Shown here: positions 1 to 14,000 of the stretch, one piece after another
Layout: each line of letters opens with the position of its first letter
Position numbering within the stretch: position 1 is the stretch's first letter
Origin: Zonotrichia leucophrys gambelii
Lineage: Eukaryota; Chordata; Aves; Passeriformes; Passerellidae
Direction: 5' to 3'
Assembly (NCBI RefSeq): GCF_028769735.1
Contig: NC_088173.1
Location: 69,872,463-69,936,462, forward strand
Length of the DNA stretch: 64,000 nt
Position numbers and translations under genes: made by a program
Notes under the pieces: generated by a model
What the model saw: the letters and a program-made list of their open reading frames with translations, nothing else
The model's database searches: none
What the model was told of the DNA's origin: nothing

Positions 1-1871
1 CTTCCCCCTCCACTTCCACAGACACAGACTGAAAGAGCAGCTTAGATTTGAACTGCCTCATTTATAACCCATCCCAACAAATGGCCTGAAGCAATTGTGT
101 TCCAGACTTTCAGCTGGGACTCCTGGGACTTGGGATGTGAATTCCTAGAAAACACCAAAACATTCCTTTAACAGAAAGCAGAGCTGCAGTTTTTAGTGGT
201 GGCTGTTCCCCAGGGTCAGAGCACCAACAACACCCAGCTGTCCTCAGCTCCTGCAGCCACTCAGGAATCTCACAGAGGTGCAACAATTCCTTGAAGGCAC
301 ACCAGAGCTTGTTCCACAGGAGTTTTCAGCAGAGATAGAAACCCCACTCGTGTTTTTTGTTACCTATTTTCTCCTGGCTCATGTAAATCCTCACAATTCA
401 CATGCAGCAGAGCACCCCCAAAATGAGAGGAAAATGAGTTTTCCTGAGTGCTGGGTGAAAAGAACAGGAATGGAAATGGAGGGAGAGGATGAGGAGGGCA
501 GAGCAGCTGCTGGCAGAGCTCACAGTCATGTCCTGCCCGTTTCTAACAAACCTTTCAAACCTCTGCAATTCTTTCAATATCGTCAATTTTATTACAAGAA
601 CAGTTTAAGACAGAACAAAAAATAATGGCAAACCCAAATATTTTTTAAAAATTTAATGTGCAATCCTTAAGAAAGAGACTTTACAAGTGTCAAATGTTAA
701 ATAACCTCTTTTCTGGCTGTGGTTGCAGAGCACTCAGGATGTGCTGATCTTTCACAGCACGTGGTGCCGGTGGAACTCCACTCTCCTGCACTCTGACACC
801 CAGCAGCAGTGCAGAGATGAAAAGGAAATGTTTCCTTCCATTGTTTTATTGCTGTCTCATCCCACTGATAAGGTGGCTTTTAGTCTGCACAAGTTACCTC
901 TAAATTTGGCAGGGACAAAACCTCTTGTCCTCCCCAGTTACTGTTCATCCACATAAATTCTGCTGACTTCAGAAAGGAGAATAAATGAATGATTGAAAAA
1001 AATATTTTTATGCAGGAAATACACTGACCCATACAATTAACACATTAATAATCATCAACTTGGAACATTAATTGCATGACTCAGAGTGCCTGAAGTTTTT
1101 ATTTAAAAGCCCCCAGACCTGCAGCACACAGAGGCCAAATGGGTGGGGGTGTCTGAGGCCTTCAGACACTCTGAGCTGGCTCTGACTTCAAAGGATGAAT
1201 CACCAGGATCTGGTTGGTATCAGCAGCACTGGCCTGCACAATAAATAAATAAATGAGCCCACTCAGCCCTTCCCTGGAGGGGTTTCTGTCTCTTGGCCAC
1301 GGGGAAATGATGCAGCTTGTCTGCAAGCAAACTTCTCATGTTACATAAACCAAGGAAAACATATTTGTATAGCAAAGGGTTCCTGAAATAGCCCCTGGAA
1401 TTTTGAACAGAGCATCCATTCTTTCCAGGGTTTCAGGATGTATTTCAGCAAGAACAAAGACACACTTTTTGTATTTTGTTTTTTTTACTCTTTTCTTCCA
1501 ATCTGGGTAAAGCAGCAAATGCTGTGTCCACCACAAAGTTAAACAGCTCCACAGTGCAGAGCAAGCCTGGAGAATCCTGAATGCAAACAACCCCAAATAA
1601 TTTGATACAGACATCAGAATCTGCAAACAACAATAAATTTGTTTATAGCAACATGAGACTGGCTGCCAGGGGATAAATTACTGATCTTGTTGGCTACAGG
1701 TGCACCAGTGTTTGAGCTCCTGGCCAGCCTCTTGTACAATCAATTTTTACCATTTAACAGCAGTTCTAACAGAAGGAAAAGCAAAACCTTTTAGTTTGCA
1801 GCTGGTGCTTCAGAAGAGCATCATCCTACCTTCAGGCACCCCCAACGGCCCTGGGAACTTCTCATTTGCCT
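1..1871. other. 3' flank of DDRGK1, no gene recognised
   Basis: About 1.9 kb of moderately AT-rich unique-looking sequence. The open frames in it show no family resemblance and no splice-supported structure. The DDRGK1 3' UTR may extend into it as far as about 1080. Confidence 0.6.
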
Positions 1872-1877
1872 TTAATT
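1872..1877 (-). terminator. Possible DDRGK1 polyadenylation signal (ATTAAA)
   Basis: An ATTAAA on the minus strand 47 nt after the stop, with a GT-rich stretch about 30 nt further on. This is the nearest hexamer to the stop. The nearest canonical AATAAA in gene sense is at 1103-1098, about 820 nt after the stop. Which one is used cannot be told from sequence. Confidence 0.4.
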
Positions 1878-1923
1878 ATGTGCTTTACTCATTAAGAGCT
1901 TCAACTCCTGCAGAGTGTGTGTC

Positions 1924-2096
1924 TCAGGCCAGGGTGGGAGCCACAGCTCTGCTGTCAGGCTGCAGGTTGATGAGGGAGTTGCTGGCCTGGGCCAGCTCTG
2001 CAATGGACACTCGGCCTCGCTGCCTGATGTACTGGGCCACGGCTGCCATCTCCTCTGCTGTGATGTAGATGAACTTTCCCCGGTCATCAATCACAC
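1924..2096 (-). CDS. DDRGK1: DDRGK1 exon 9, DDRGK motif and stop
   Basis: Residues 243-299 and TGA at 1926-1924. Contains [20 protein letters not shown] and [19 protein letters not shown], nearly identical to human over about 45 residues. The last dozen residues ([14 protein letters not shown]) diverge from human, as expected for this tail. Acceptor TGCAG at 2097. Confidence 0.98.
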
Positions 2097-5000
2097 CTGC
2101 AGGGCAAACACAGCACTGAGAGGCTCCCCTCACCTCCCCAGGCATCACTCACTGCCTTGGGAGGGGGTGTTCCAGCTGCTGAGGCAACAGGAACATCCCA
2201 TTCAGCTGCCTAGGCCAGGCAGGATTTTATTTTCTGGCCACTGCTGGGAGCTGGAAGAGCAGCCCAGAGCCCTGGGAATGCTCCTCTTGCACCAAGGAAC
2301 ACATCCTGGCACTGGGAACAGCTGGCTGGGAGCTCCACAGCAGCTGCTCCAGGGATCCCAGAGTGTCCTGAGCTGGATGGGACTCACCAGGATCACTGAT
2401 CCAGCTCCTGGTCCTGCACAGACACCCCAAAAATCCCTGAGCATCCCTGGGAGTGTGGTGTTGTAGTGTGTGGTTTGAGTTTTTTGTATTGCTCCCCCAT
2501 TTTACGTATTGAATCCCCCCTTTTATATGAAATGGTTCTGCCCTTCCCAGTTTTCCCGCCACACGCCCGGCTGCAGTGTGGTCCAGACTCTCCTGGAGCT
2601 TTGGCTGATTTGGGGTAGTGCCCATTCCCTGGGGAGCCTGGGCAGTGCCCAGCACCCTCTGGGGAAAGAACCTTCCCTGATCTCCATAAATCCCCCTGAC
2701 CCAGCTCCAGCCATTCCCTGGGTCCTGTCCCTGTCACAGAGAGCAGAGCTCAGAGCTGCCCCTGCGGATGAAGCTGCAGAATTTGATGAATCTCCCCTCA
2801 CGCCAAGTGCCCTGAGCTGCTCCTCACATGGATTCCTCTCCACACCCTTCCCCATCCCAACCCTGTTTTTCTGGTGCTCATGCTCCCAGCTCAGAGCTGG
2901 TGGAGAAAGGCAGAGCAGGAGGGTCCTTGTGGGGCCCAGCTCAGCTTTTCCAGCTTCCCCTCTGAAGGGAATGCAGCTCAGTTCCCATATTCCTGTGGCT
3001 CCAGCCAGACTGAGAACAGAGCTCTGGTTTTATGTATTCCCCTGAGGCAGAGCCTCCCTGCCCTTGGACAGCACATATCCTTCTCCCTGCGTTCCGAGCA
3101 TCTTTAGGGCATTTGAAAGGGTTTCCACAGCTTGGAAACCACCCCAAACCATCCCAGTGACCCTCTCAAATTCACATTTCAGAAGGCCCCATTTGGCTGC
3201 TCACCAACACCAAAAGGCCTTCAGCAGATGGGTAAATAACTAAAATATAAAATATAAATCTAGCTAGCAGGTCCTACTAGATCCTTAGAACTAGATCCTT
3301 ATAAATAGATTAAACTAGATAGATTAAACTTATAAAACTATATCCTACTAGATCCTTATAAATAAAATATAAAATATAAAAACCCATTTGCAGCTGGCTG
3401 CTCAGCAACTCCAAAAGGCCTTCAGCAGATGGGTAGGAAAAAAAAAAAAATCTAGCTATCAGATCCTACTAGATCCTTAGAACTAGATTCTTATAAATAG
3501 ATTAAATTAGATAGATTAAACTTATAGATAAAAATATAAATAGATGAAATATATATATAAATTATTAAATTTAAATAATTAAAAATTAAAACATATAGAT
3601 TAAAGTTATAAATAGATTAAGACTAGATAGATTAAAATAGATTAAACTTCTAAAACTAGATCCTATTAGATCCTTATAAATAAAATAAATATAAAATATA
3701 AAAACCCATTTGCAGCTGACTGCTCAGCAAGCCCAAAAGGCCTTCAGCAGATGGGTAAATAACTAAAATATAAATATCTAGCTATCAAGTCCTACTAGAT
3801 CCTTAGAACTAGATCCTTATAAATAGATTAAACTAGATAGATTAAAATAGATTAAACTTATAAAATTAGATCCTACTAGATCCTTATAAATAAAATATAA
3901 AAACCCATTTGCAGCTGGCTGCTCATCAACACCAAAAGGCCTTCACAGATGGGTAAATAAATAAAATATAAAACATAAATCTAGCTATCAGGTCTTACTA
4001 TACTAGATCCTTAGAACTAGATCCTTATAAATAGATTAAACTAGACAAACTTAGATTAAATATATAGATTTAATAGTTTAAATTTACATTTAAATTATTA
4101 AAATTAAAAATATATAGATTAAAATTATAAATTATAAAACTAGATAGATTAAAATACATTAAACTTATAGATTAAAGTATAAATACATTAAATATATATT
4201 AAAATTATTAATTTTAAAGTATTAATATATATTCAAATTATAAACAGATTAAACTAGATTAAACTTTTAAAACTAGATCCTACTAGATCCTTATAAATAA
4301 AATATAAAATATAAAAACCCATTTGCAGCTGGCTGCTCAGCAAGCCCAAAAGGCCTTCAGCAGATGGGTAAATAACTAAAATATAAAATATAAATCTAGC
4401 TATCAAGTCCTACTAGATCCTTAGAACTAGATCCTTATAAATAGATTAAACTAGATACATTAAAATAGATTAAATTTATAAAACTAGATCCTAATAAATA
4501 AAATATAAAAACCCATTTGCAGCTGGCTGCTCAGCAAGCCCAAAAGGCCTTCAGCAGACGGGTAAATAAATAAAATATAAATATCTAGCTATCAAGTCCT
4601 ACTAGATCCTCAGAAGGGGAATGGCACTGGAATTCTGTCTCTGCCCCAGGAAGGATTTTCTGCACCAGCAGCCACAGAAGATCCCCTCTGTGCTTTGGCT
4701 GTCACCTGTCAGGGTGCCATCTGCCATCAGGTCCTGGATTCTGTTAATTGCATCCTGTGCAGAAGAGAAAAAGGAGTAACAGACTGATCAGAAGGGAAGC
4801 AAAAACCATTTCACACGTTCAGATCAACTCCAGAGGTTTATTTACCTTGAAATCCCTCAGGGTTAAGGAATTCAGTACTCCCACACAGAGAGATGGAATC
4901 AGCCCTTTGGTCTTAGAGGGGTGATTTTCTTTTGTATTTTGGGACGTTCCAGTTAAATTCCCTACCTCTTAAAAGAGATTTTTATTGCCATTACTTGGCT

Positions 5001-8000
5001 GTTTCAAGGAGCAGGGGGTTACAGGAATCTTCCCATGGAAAGGCTGTGCAGAGCCATGAAGTTCCATGCAGCACTGAGGTCCTTCTCCAAGGTCCTTGCT
5101 CAAAAATTCCCTATTTTTTGTATCTTTTCCTGCTCCTTTTAGGAGCAAACCTCTCCTAGCAACCCAAAGCAACAACTTGTTGAATTTATGGCTGGGTTTA
5201 CTCCACAGTTACTCCAAGCATGCAGTTCCACTGCACATTAACTGTTGGTTTCTACACCTCTGCCTCTCTTTCTTGTTGTTATATGACTGCAGAAGGCAAT
5301 TATAATTTAGATTTTAACTAGATAAATTCCTATAATAACCCACAACATTTAAATAGAGTTCTGGTTTAAGAGGGAGACAAAATTTAGCAAAATTAGTATT
5401 TCCACCGCAAAAGTCAAGTTTTGTTTGTTTTTTTTTACCTGTGTTCTTAAACCCAGATGTGAAGCCATGTCCTCCAGCTGGATAACTTTTGTTTTCTGTG
5501 GAAACAAACAAGAGTTAAGCTGATGAATGAGAAAGCTGGGATTTTTTTATTTTTTTCCATTCCAATAAAAAAATGCATTAACCAGACGAAGCAGAACCTG
5601 TTCCTTGGAGTAACTTTTCCTAGTAAGCACTTTCCTGTGATGAAAAACTCTGAGGTTACCTAAAGCAGGGAGCTCTGTGGAAAGACTGAGTGCTCTGACC
5701 CACATCTGCCAGCCTTGATTGATCCTGGACTTTTCCTCACACTGGGATGAGCACAAGGACTCTGCTCCTGCACCTCCTGAGTTTCTCAGCTTCTCCCTTA
5801 AATTTCCAGAGTGTTTTATCAACATCCCTTTATTCTTTCAGGGATGTTTCAAAGCACCTTTTAAAACATCACTGGTGTGTATCAGCACTTCCATAAAAGC
5901 CAGGCAAGACTGGCAGCATGAAGTGCTTTAGTTCTGTTTTACTGATGCCATGTGTTTTAATGCCATAATAATCTTCCTAAGCAAGCCAACACCTTATTAA
6001 AATTGTCAGTGCTGGAAGTGCACATTGTCATTTTGCTTTCTGACAGATTTTTCCTGCAGCTTTTCTCAGTCAAGGCACAGCCACCACTGCTCCCATCTGG
6101 TTTTGTGCTTCTCTGTAGCTCCAGAGAAAACACCTGCAGGGCTTGTCTGCAGCTACCTGGGTCCTGTTTTCTTCTCTGCCAAAGTTTTAGGAACTCATCT
6201 GTTTAGCTGCAAAAGGATGCAGTGTTTGTAAGGAGCTTGGGAAAGACAAAAGTGTTGGAAAGCTCAGTTAATATTCAGGTTTACATTCCTAAAATCCATT
6301 TATGTACAGCCACAGGAGCTGCATCTCCAGTAACAAATTAAAATACTTCAAACAATGAAATCCTTTGTTTCTGGTCTTGAGAGCACACTGGGAGGCCACT
6401 GAAGAAATCAAGAGAGGCTGAAATAGATGAATCTTTTTCATTAATGAAACCAGACCCAAAAGGAAGGCACACACAGATTTAGCAGCTGTGAAGTTTGATG
6501 CAGCCAAGCTAGAGAACTGAATACCATGGACTGAACACATGGAACTGGAACCAGTCCATGGAATTCAGTTCTCAGAGCTGGGAACTGCCAACATTCGTCA
6601 CATCTTCTTTTAAAGGGACTGGGGGGGGGTGGTGCAAAGGCACATCAACAGGAGAAACAGGACTTAAACCTTCCCTTAAAGATATTTCCCTCAATGACCA
6701 AGTTTAGTGGAAGTTTTCCAAGACAGGTCCTGCTGGGAATGAGAGCCCAAGGGGGTGGGGTGAGGGTGCACCCCCCACACTCTGGAATACAACAATTGAG
6801 GTCCCAAGGGAATAAAACACTTCTCCACATGCATCATGTTCTAGAGACAGGCTTAGCAACAAAAAAAAAAAAAATCCATATTTTCCTGAATTAATTTCAT
6901 TTTAGGAGTGATGCTGCTGCTGTCCTCAGCAAGAGGCTGCATTTTGCTCCCAACACCCTTAAGAATAAAGCACAGGGTGAGCAATCTCCAGTCAATGATA
7001 CCAGCATAAGAAATTATTCAGCAGAAGAGCTAAATTCAATTTTACTTAAAAAAAAAAGCCAATTCCTCTTAATTTATACATTTTTTTCCTGACAGCTACG
7101 AGCAGCTCAGCACTGCTTCCTGTCAATGGCTTCTGTGAACAGAACAGAAATACATAATCTATACACTAAGCACAATCTCAAGATTAAAGAAAAATATTTA
7201 AAACTTGAGAAAGAAAGCAATGCCCCAGTTCTGCAGCTCAGCTCTGCAGAGGAAATCAGGTGTCGAATATTCAGACTTGGGTTTCCAGCCCAACTTTAAT
7301 TTCTCTGACGTCAAGATGAAGTGACTGATAGAGAATTTTGTGCTGAAACACTCAACTGGGAGTTTGTGACTAATCTGGTCCATCCACCACAACCCCAGGG
7401 CCAATGGGCAGAGTCTGTGTCATCCCCTGGAAAGCTCCCAGTGCTTGTGGAAGATCCCAAGGGACACTGGAATTTCCTTTTTTGACCTACAGCAGAGTTT
7501 TGCAGGGCTCTGCTCTGAGCTCCTGTCCAGAACTTCCAAAGGACTCCCCAAGGAGAATTATCCATGAGGCAAATCTCTAACTCCAGGAGATAAATCTGCT
7601 GTAAATTCACGGTTTTGCTGGGATAATGGACGTGCAAAATGTGAGATTTTGGGATATAAATTGGTCAGCAGCTCACTGAGTATCAAGTGATACAGCAGCA
7701 AGTGATTTGTTTGCTGGAGAAGCCTTTCACCCAGGTCACACATCCTGATAGTTCAGATTCCAGTAAAAGAACAAAGGGATTCATTAGGAAAAAAGATTTG
7801 CATGCCAGTGTTGGAGTGAGAGGAGAAAAATGCATCTGACCTTTGATACAGCAATTTGCCCTCACAGATCAAAAGCACACATGAGCACAGCCCAGGTTTT
7901 AAACACCCAGCCACACAATGGGAGGGAAGGGAGACTGACACACCCTGGTTAAAACAAGGCAGCTGCTTCTCAAAGTGCTCTCCTGAACATTAAAAAACCA

Positions 8001-11000
8001 TGTAGGATAGAAAAAAACTGAAGGAATCACAAGAAAAGTTGGGATTGAGCTTTCCAGTGCCAGTGTTGGAGGCTCAAAAACACCCTCCAGGTACAGCAGC
8101 AATCCTTCCTGTTTTTAAAATGCTTTTAAATCAGTGGCTGATGCTCACAAACAAAAAATCCCAAATGCCCCAAAAAATCCCAATCCACAGCAAACATTGC
8201 TTCCACAAACTCTGAGGGAGATCCACCAGGCCACATCCTGCCCCAAAAGCCAGGATCCAGCTGGAATTAAATTATTTTAGATAATTGTGTTTGTGCTGGT
8301 TCAGTAAATAACAATTACCGAAGGGATCACTTTTGTTACTTGTTGAATATTTAAATAAATGAAAGAGGAAGTAAAGATTGTGACAGAAGGTATTTCACAC
8401 CATCTAAGGAGAAAAACCAAAGGCACCTTACCTTGACATATTCCAGGAATTCCATGAGAAAGCTGCGAGACTGGAGACAGCAAGGAAAACAATTTTAATT
8501 TTGGATTTATAAGCATTAAATGCATCAAAAACTTCTGAGTATAAATACTTTAAAAGTTTTTAAATTGCATAATTCTTTAGTTTTAACTACACACATTGAG
8601 ATATTGAACTGGGAAGAAAAATAATCTAGATTTAATCTTCACAAGGGATTTCTGACAGGTATTTTTTGAGACAATGCGGCTCAGGTACAATTCAAGTACT
8701 TCATGAGCATTAAATGCATCAAAAACTTGCTGAGGAAAAATACTATAAAAGTGTTCAGATTGCATAATTCCTAAATTTTAACTACACACACTGAGATATT
8801 GAACTGGGAAGAAAAGTAATCTAGATTTAATCTTTACAAGGGGCTCAGGTACAATTCAAGTACTTCATGAGCATTAAATGCATCAAAAACTTGCTGAGGA
8901 AAAATACTATAGAAGTCTTTAGATTGCATAATTCTTTAGTTTTAGCTACACACACTGAGATATTGAACTGGGAAGTAAAATAATCTAGATTTAATCTTCA
9001 CAAGGGATTTCTGACAGGTATTTTCGAGACAATGTGGCTCAGGTACAATTTAAGTATTTAATGAGCATTAAATGCATCAAAAACATGCTAAAGATAAATA
9101 CTATAAAAGTGTTTAAATTGCATAATTCCCAAGTTTTAGCTACACACATTGAGATATTGAAGTGGGAAGTAAAATAATCTAGATTTAATCTTCACAAGGG
9201 ATTTCTGACAGGTATTTTTTCAGAAAGAATATGGCTCAGGTATAATTTAAATATTTCATGAGAATTAAATGCATCAAAAACTTGCTGAGGAAAAAAACTA
9301 TAAAAGTGTTCAGGTTGCATAATTCTTTAGTTTTATTTACACACACTGAGATATTGAAGTGGGAAGAAAAATAATCTAAATTATTATTTATTTATAATTT
9401 ATATAATATATATATATTATATTTATTTATAATAATAAATATTATTATTATTTATTATTATAAATTTAATCTTCACAAGGGATTTCTGACAGGTATTTTT
9501 TCAGAAAGAATATGGCTCAGGTACAATTTAAATATTTCCCAAAAGGTTATCATACAATTTTTTTATTCTTCACATCATAAATAGCCTGAAATAACCACAT
9601 CTGGGTGAGTTTAAGCATCATTAAATCCCACACCCAGGACATTCTGTGCAGAGGAAAAGCCAGAGTGACTCAGGAGCTGCAGCTGGGGAGGCTCAGGCAT
9701 TTCAGAGCCCTGCACCTGAAATGCAGCGAGCAGAGCAATGCAAACACTGTGCATTGCAGCTGAAAGGAGATCAGGTTACTCTGGAACCACGGGAATCAAT
9801 CAGCCTTAATTAACTGGTGAGCTCTGGAGGCAGGAGGTGATTTCCAGCAGAGCCAGCTTTGCCAACAGGACACTGAAATGCTTCAGAACCTCAGGCACCA
9901 CGAGGCCAGGCTGGCTGCTTCATTTCCTTCTCATTTCTGCTGCCTCCAAGTAACTCTGTACTCTGTTATTACTTCTGAATGTGACTTTTAAATCACCTGC
10001 AATTCAAGTTCTAGCTCCCCTAACACCCCTACTAAAATTATCTCAGGTTAAGATGCAGGCATCTCAAACTCCTTTAGGTGAGGAACCTAAAACCTTCTCT
10101 GTTCTGACATCAGGCATCTCAAACTGTTTTTGGTGAGGAACCTAAAACCTTCTCTGTTCTGACATCAGGCATCTCAAACTGTTTTTGGTGAGGAACCTAA
10201 AACCTTCTCTCTTCTGACATCAGGAATCTCAAACTGTTTTTAGTGAGGAATCTAAAACCTTCTCTGTTCTGACGTCAGGAATCTCAAACTCTTTTAGGTG
10301 AGGAAGCTAAAACCTCTGTTCTGACATCAGGCATCTCAAACTGTTTTTGGTGAGGAACCTAAAACCTTCTCTGTTCTGACATCAGGCATCTCAAACTGTT
10401 TTTAGTGAGGAATCTAAACCTTCTCTGTTCTGACATCAGGCATCTCAAACTCTTTTAGGTGAGGAACCCTAAAATCTTCTTTCTTCTGGCATGGAGAGAG
10501 ATAATTTCTCCTCGACAGGCAGCTGTAGGAACATGGACAATCACCACATTCCAGCCTGAAGGGTGTTTAAAGTGGAACACAGCAATATTTAGGGATAATC
10601 TCATCTCCTAACAGGACAGGGACAGATTTTTGAAGGAATTGTCAATGGAAGTGTGTATTTTTTGCTGCTCACTGCAATTCCCCATCAGCAGACAGAACTT
10701 TTGCTGTTAATCCTGGTGTGATGCAGGAATTTTTCTTGATGGGAAGGGATCCATCCAGGGAACCTGTAATGAGTCAGTGGTGCTTGACACTGGGCACAAT
10801 CTGCTGTGCTCAAAGCCACTCTCGGTCACACTAAAGCAAATCCATTTAATTCCAGAGTCCCTTCAGCAGAGCAGCAAATGCACACATGGCCCTGAAATAA
10901 ATCCTTCCCCAGAAATGCACTGGACAGCTCAAATTGGCAGCTGCAACCCAAGAGCAACTGCAGGATGTGAGAGCAAATAAATTGTGTGTAACAGGTTTTC

Positions 11001-14000
11001 AGCAGACAAAACGAGAATTCTGCCTCTCACAACAGCAAAACTTTTTCAGGTTTGCTGTGATTTTATATCAAATATCACATTTCAGCCACCATCCCCAGCA
11101 GCTCTGCAGGCAGCCACAGGAGCAGCAGTGTGGGTTTGTCCTGAATATTCCCTTATCAGAAGAGCTTGGTTTTTAATTTGATTTCACAGCAGCTCTCTTG
11201 GTGTAGAAAATCAAGCCAAACCCAAATAATTGCCCCCTAGGTCTGTGGGCACTTTCAAACTCCAAATTCAGCTTTACTGGCTCAGTCTCTGTGGGTGAGG
11301 CAGAGCTGCTGACAGTGAGGGATAATCTGAATTCCAGGATGAGTTTTATTGCAGTTCTTAGACACAAGGAGGACAGGACTCATTTCCAGCAAGTTCTCTC
11401 AGAACTCAAATCCCCTGTAGGGGCCTGCTATGAGGAACAGCAGCATTCCCCAGGAAATATTCCAGGGTTAACCCGTGCCACAGACACAATTCAGCTGTCA
11501 CAAGCAAAAACCTTTGGCTGACTCCTACTTTTCATTTCATTTTGCACAAGACAGAATGCAGCAAGTCTGACAGGAGAGGGGGAACTGCAGAACCAGCCTG
11601 ACATACCTGCTCCTCTGTCATTGACTCTTCAACCCCTTCCTCTTCAACCACAAAACTCTCCTTCAGCTTCAGGTACTCTTCATATTCTCTCTTCTCCTCC
11701 TCTTCCTTTGCCTTCCTTTTTTCCTCTTCCTGGGCAGAAAAGACGACAAGTGGTCAAGTTTGCTTTTTCCCAAATCAGGGTTGAAGTGAAGCAGCATCTT
11801 CCTTCTCTGCAGCCAGCACACAAAAAGTTTTAAAAATGAGTTTAAGCCGTCCCTTGATGGCATAACCAATTTCAAAAGCCACTCCTGAGGCAGTGACCAC
11901 CTCACAGCCAGGGCTGGTTCTCAGCAGAGCTGACAGAAAACCTCTTAAATAGCAACCTGCCTGCTTCATTTGCATCCATCTGCTCTGCTCACAGGAAGTC
12001 CCTGCCCCTCCCTGCTCTCTGATGCAATATTCACATTTTTGGTCGAAGCAGAACCAGCCCCAGGTCTGCTCTGCCACTGCAGGACAATGGGAGAGCTCAC
12101 AAGGATTACACTGGTGGAAAGTTTCAGGTAAAATCAAGGTTTCAAGGAAAATCTTGTGAAAACTTTGTTCCCACATGGATAATATAAAAAATGAAATAAT
12201 ATCTAAATTATTTAATGTAAAGTGTTTTAGGCACAGGAGGCAAGGCATGATTGCATTAACAAAGTAAAGGTTTTACTTTTACTTTACTTTTTGTTTGTTA
12301 ATCAAAAGCCTTGGGCTTTTAGTAATCTGAAATAAAAAAAACTTCATGGCCTGCCCTGAAATAAATATTAAAGCTTTAAAGGCCACAAGAAAGCTGAATC
12401 TCTCTGCACTTTGATGCCACTTTCACATTTTTGGTTCCTGGCCCCAGGTCTGCTCTGCCACTGCAGGACACTGGGAGAGCTCACCAGGATTACACTGGGA
12501 CAGAGAAACTGTGGAAGTTTCAGCTAAAATCAAGTTTACAAGGAAAATCTTATGAAAACTTCCTTCCTACATGGATAATATAGAAAATGAAATAATATAT
12601 AAATTATTACACAAAGTATTTCAGGCACAGGAGGTGATTGTATTAACAATCTGTATTAAAGCTTTAAAGTCCGCTGGGAGTGCTCACAAGGATTGCACTG
12701 GTGGAGAGAAGCTCTAAAAGTCTCAAGTAAAATCAAGTTTTCAAGGAAAATCTCCTTCTTATAAAAACTTCCTTCCTACATGGATAATATATAAAATGAA
12801 ATAATATCTAAATTATTATACTAAGTATTTTAGGCACAGGAGGTGACTGCATTAACAAAAGGAGTTTTTTACTTTTACTTTTTGTTTTTTGAACAAAAGC
12901 CTTGGGCTTTTAGTTATCTGCAAGAAAAAAACTTCATGGCCTGCCCTGAAATAAATAATAAAGCTTTAAAGGCCACAGGAAAGCTGAATCTCTCTGCACT
13001 TTGATGCCACTTTCACATTTTTGGTTCCTGGCCCCAGGTCTGCTCTGCCACTGCAGGACACTGGGAGAGCTCACAAGGATTACACTGGTGGAAAGTTTCA
13101 GGTAAAATCAAGTTTTCAAGGAAAATATTATGAAAACTTTGTTCCTACATGGATAATATATAAAATTAAATAATATCTAAATTATTTAATGTAAAGTGTT
13201 TTAGGCACAGGAGGCAAGGCATGATTGTATTAACAAAGTAAAGGTTTTACTTTTACTTTTTGTTTGTTAATCAAAAGCCTTGGGCTTTTAGTTATCTGAA
13301 ATAAAAAAACTTCATGGCCTGCCCTGAAATAAATATTAAAGCTTTAAAGGCCACAGTAAAGCTGAATCTCTCTGCACTTTGATGCCACATTCACATTTTT
13401 GGTTCCTGGCCCCAGGTCTGCTCTGCCACTGCAGGACACTGGGAGAGCTCACAAGGATTACACTGGGACAGAGAAACTGTGGAAGTTTCAGCTAAAATCA
13501 ACTTTACAAGGAAAATCTTATGAAAACTTCCTTCCTAATAATATAGAAAATGAAATAATATGTAAATTATTACACAAAGTATTTCAGGCACAGGAGGTGA
13601 TTGTATTAACAATCTGTATTAAAGCTTTAAAGTCCACTGGGAGTGCTCACAAGGATTGCACTGGTGGAGAGAAGCTCTAAAAGTCTCAAGTAAAATCAAG
13701 TTTTCAGGGAAAACCTCCTTCTTATAAAAAATTTCTTCCTACATGGATAATATATAAAATTAAATAATATCTAAATTATTATACTAAGTATTTTAGGCAC
13801 AAGGGTGATTGTATTAACAAAAGGAGTTTTTTACTTTTACTTTTTGTTTGTTGAACAAAAGCCTTGGGCTTTTAGTTATCTGAAATAAAAAAACTTCATG
13901 GCCTGCCCTGAAATAAATATTAAAGCTTTAAAGGCCACAAGAAAGCTGAATCTCTCTGCACTTTGATGCCACTTTCACATTTTTGGTTCCTGGACCCAAA

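Noticed and set aside
2227..2855. Overlapping 110-178 codon frames in intron 8
   Set aside because: They cover an LTR fragment and a CR1 3' end, lack splice support and disagree with the DDRGK1 exon structure.
10050..10490. CRISPR-like regularly spaced repeat
   Set aside because: The 55-bp units are head-to-tail with no unique spacers, in a vertebrate intron; it is a minisatellite.
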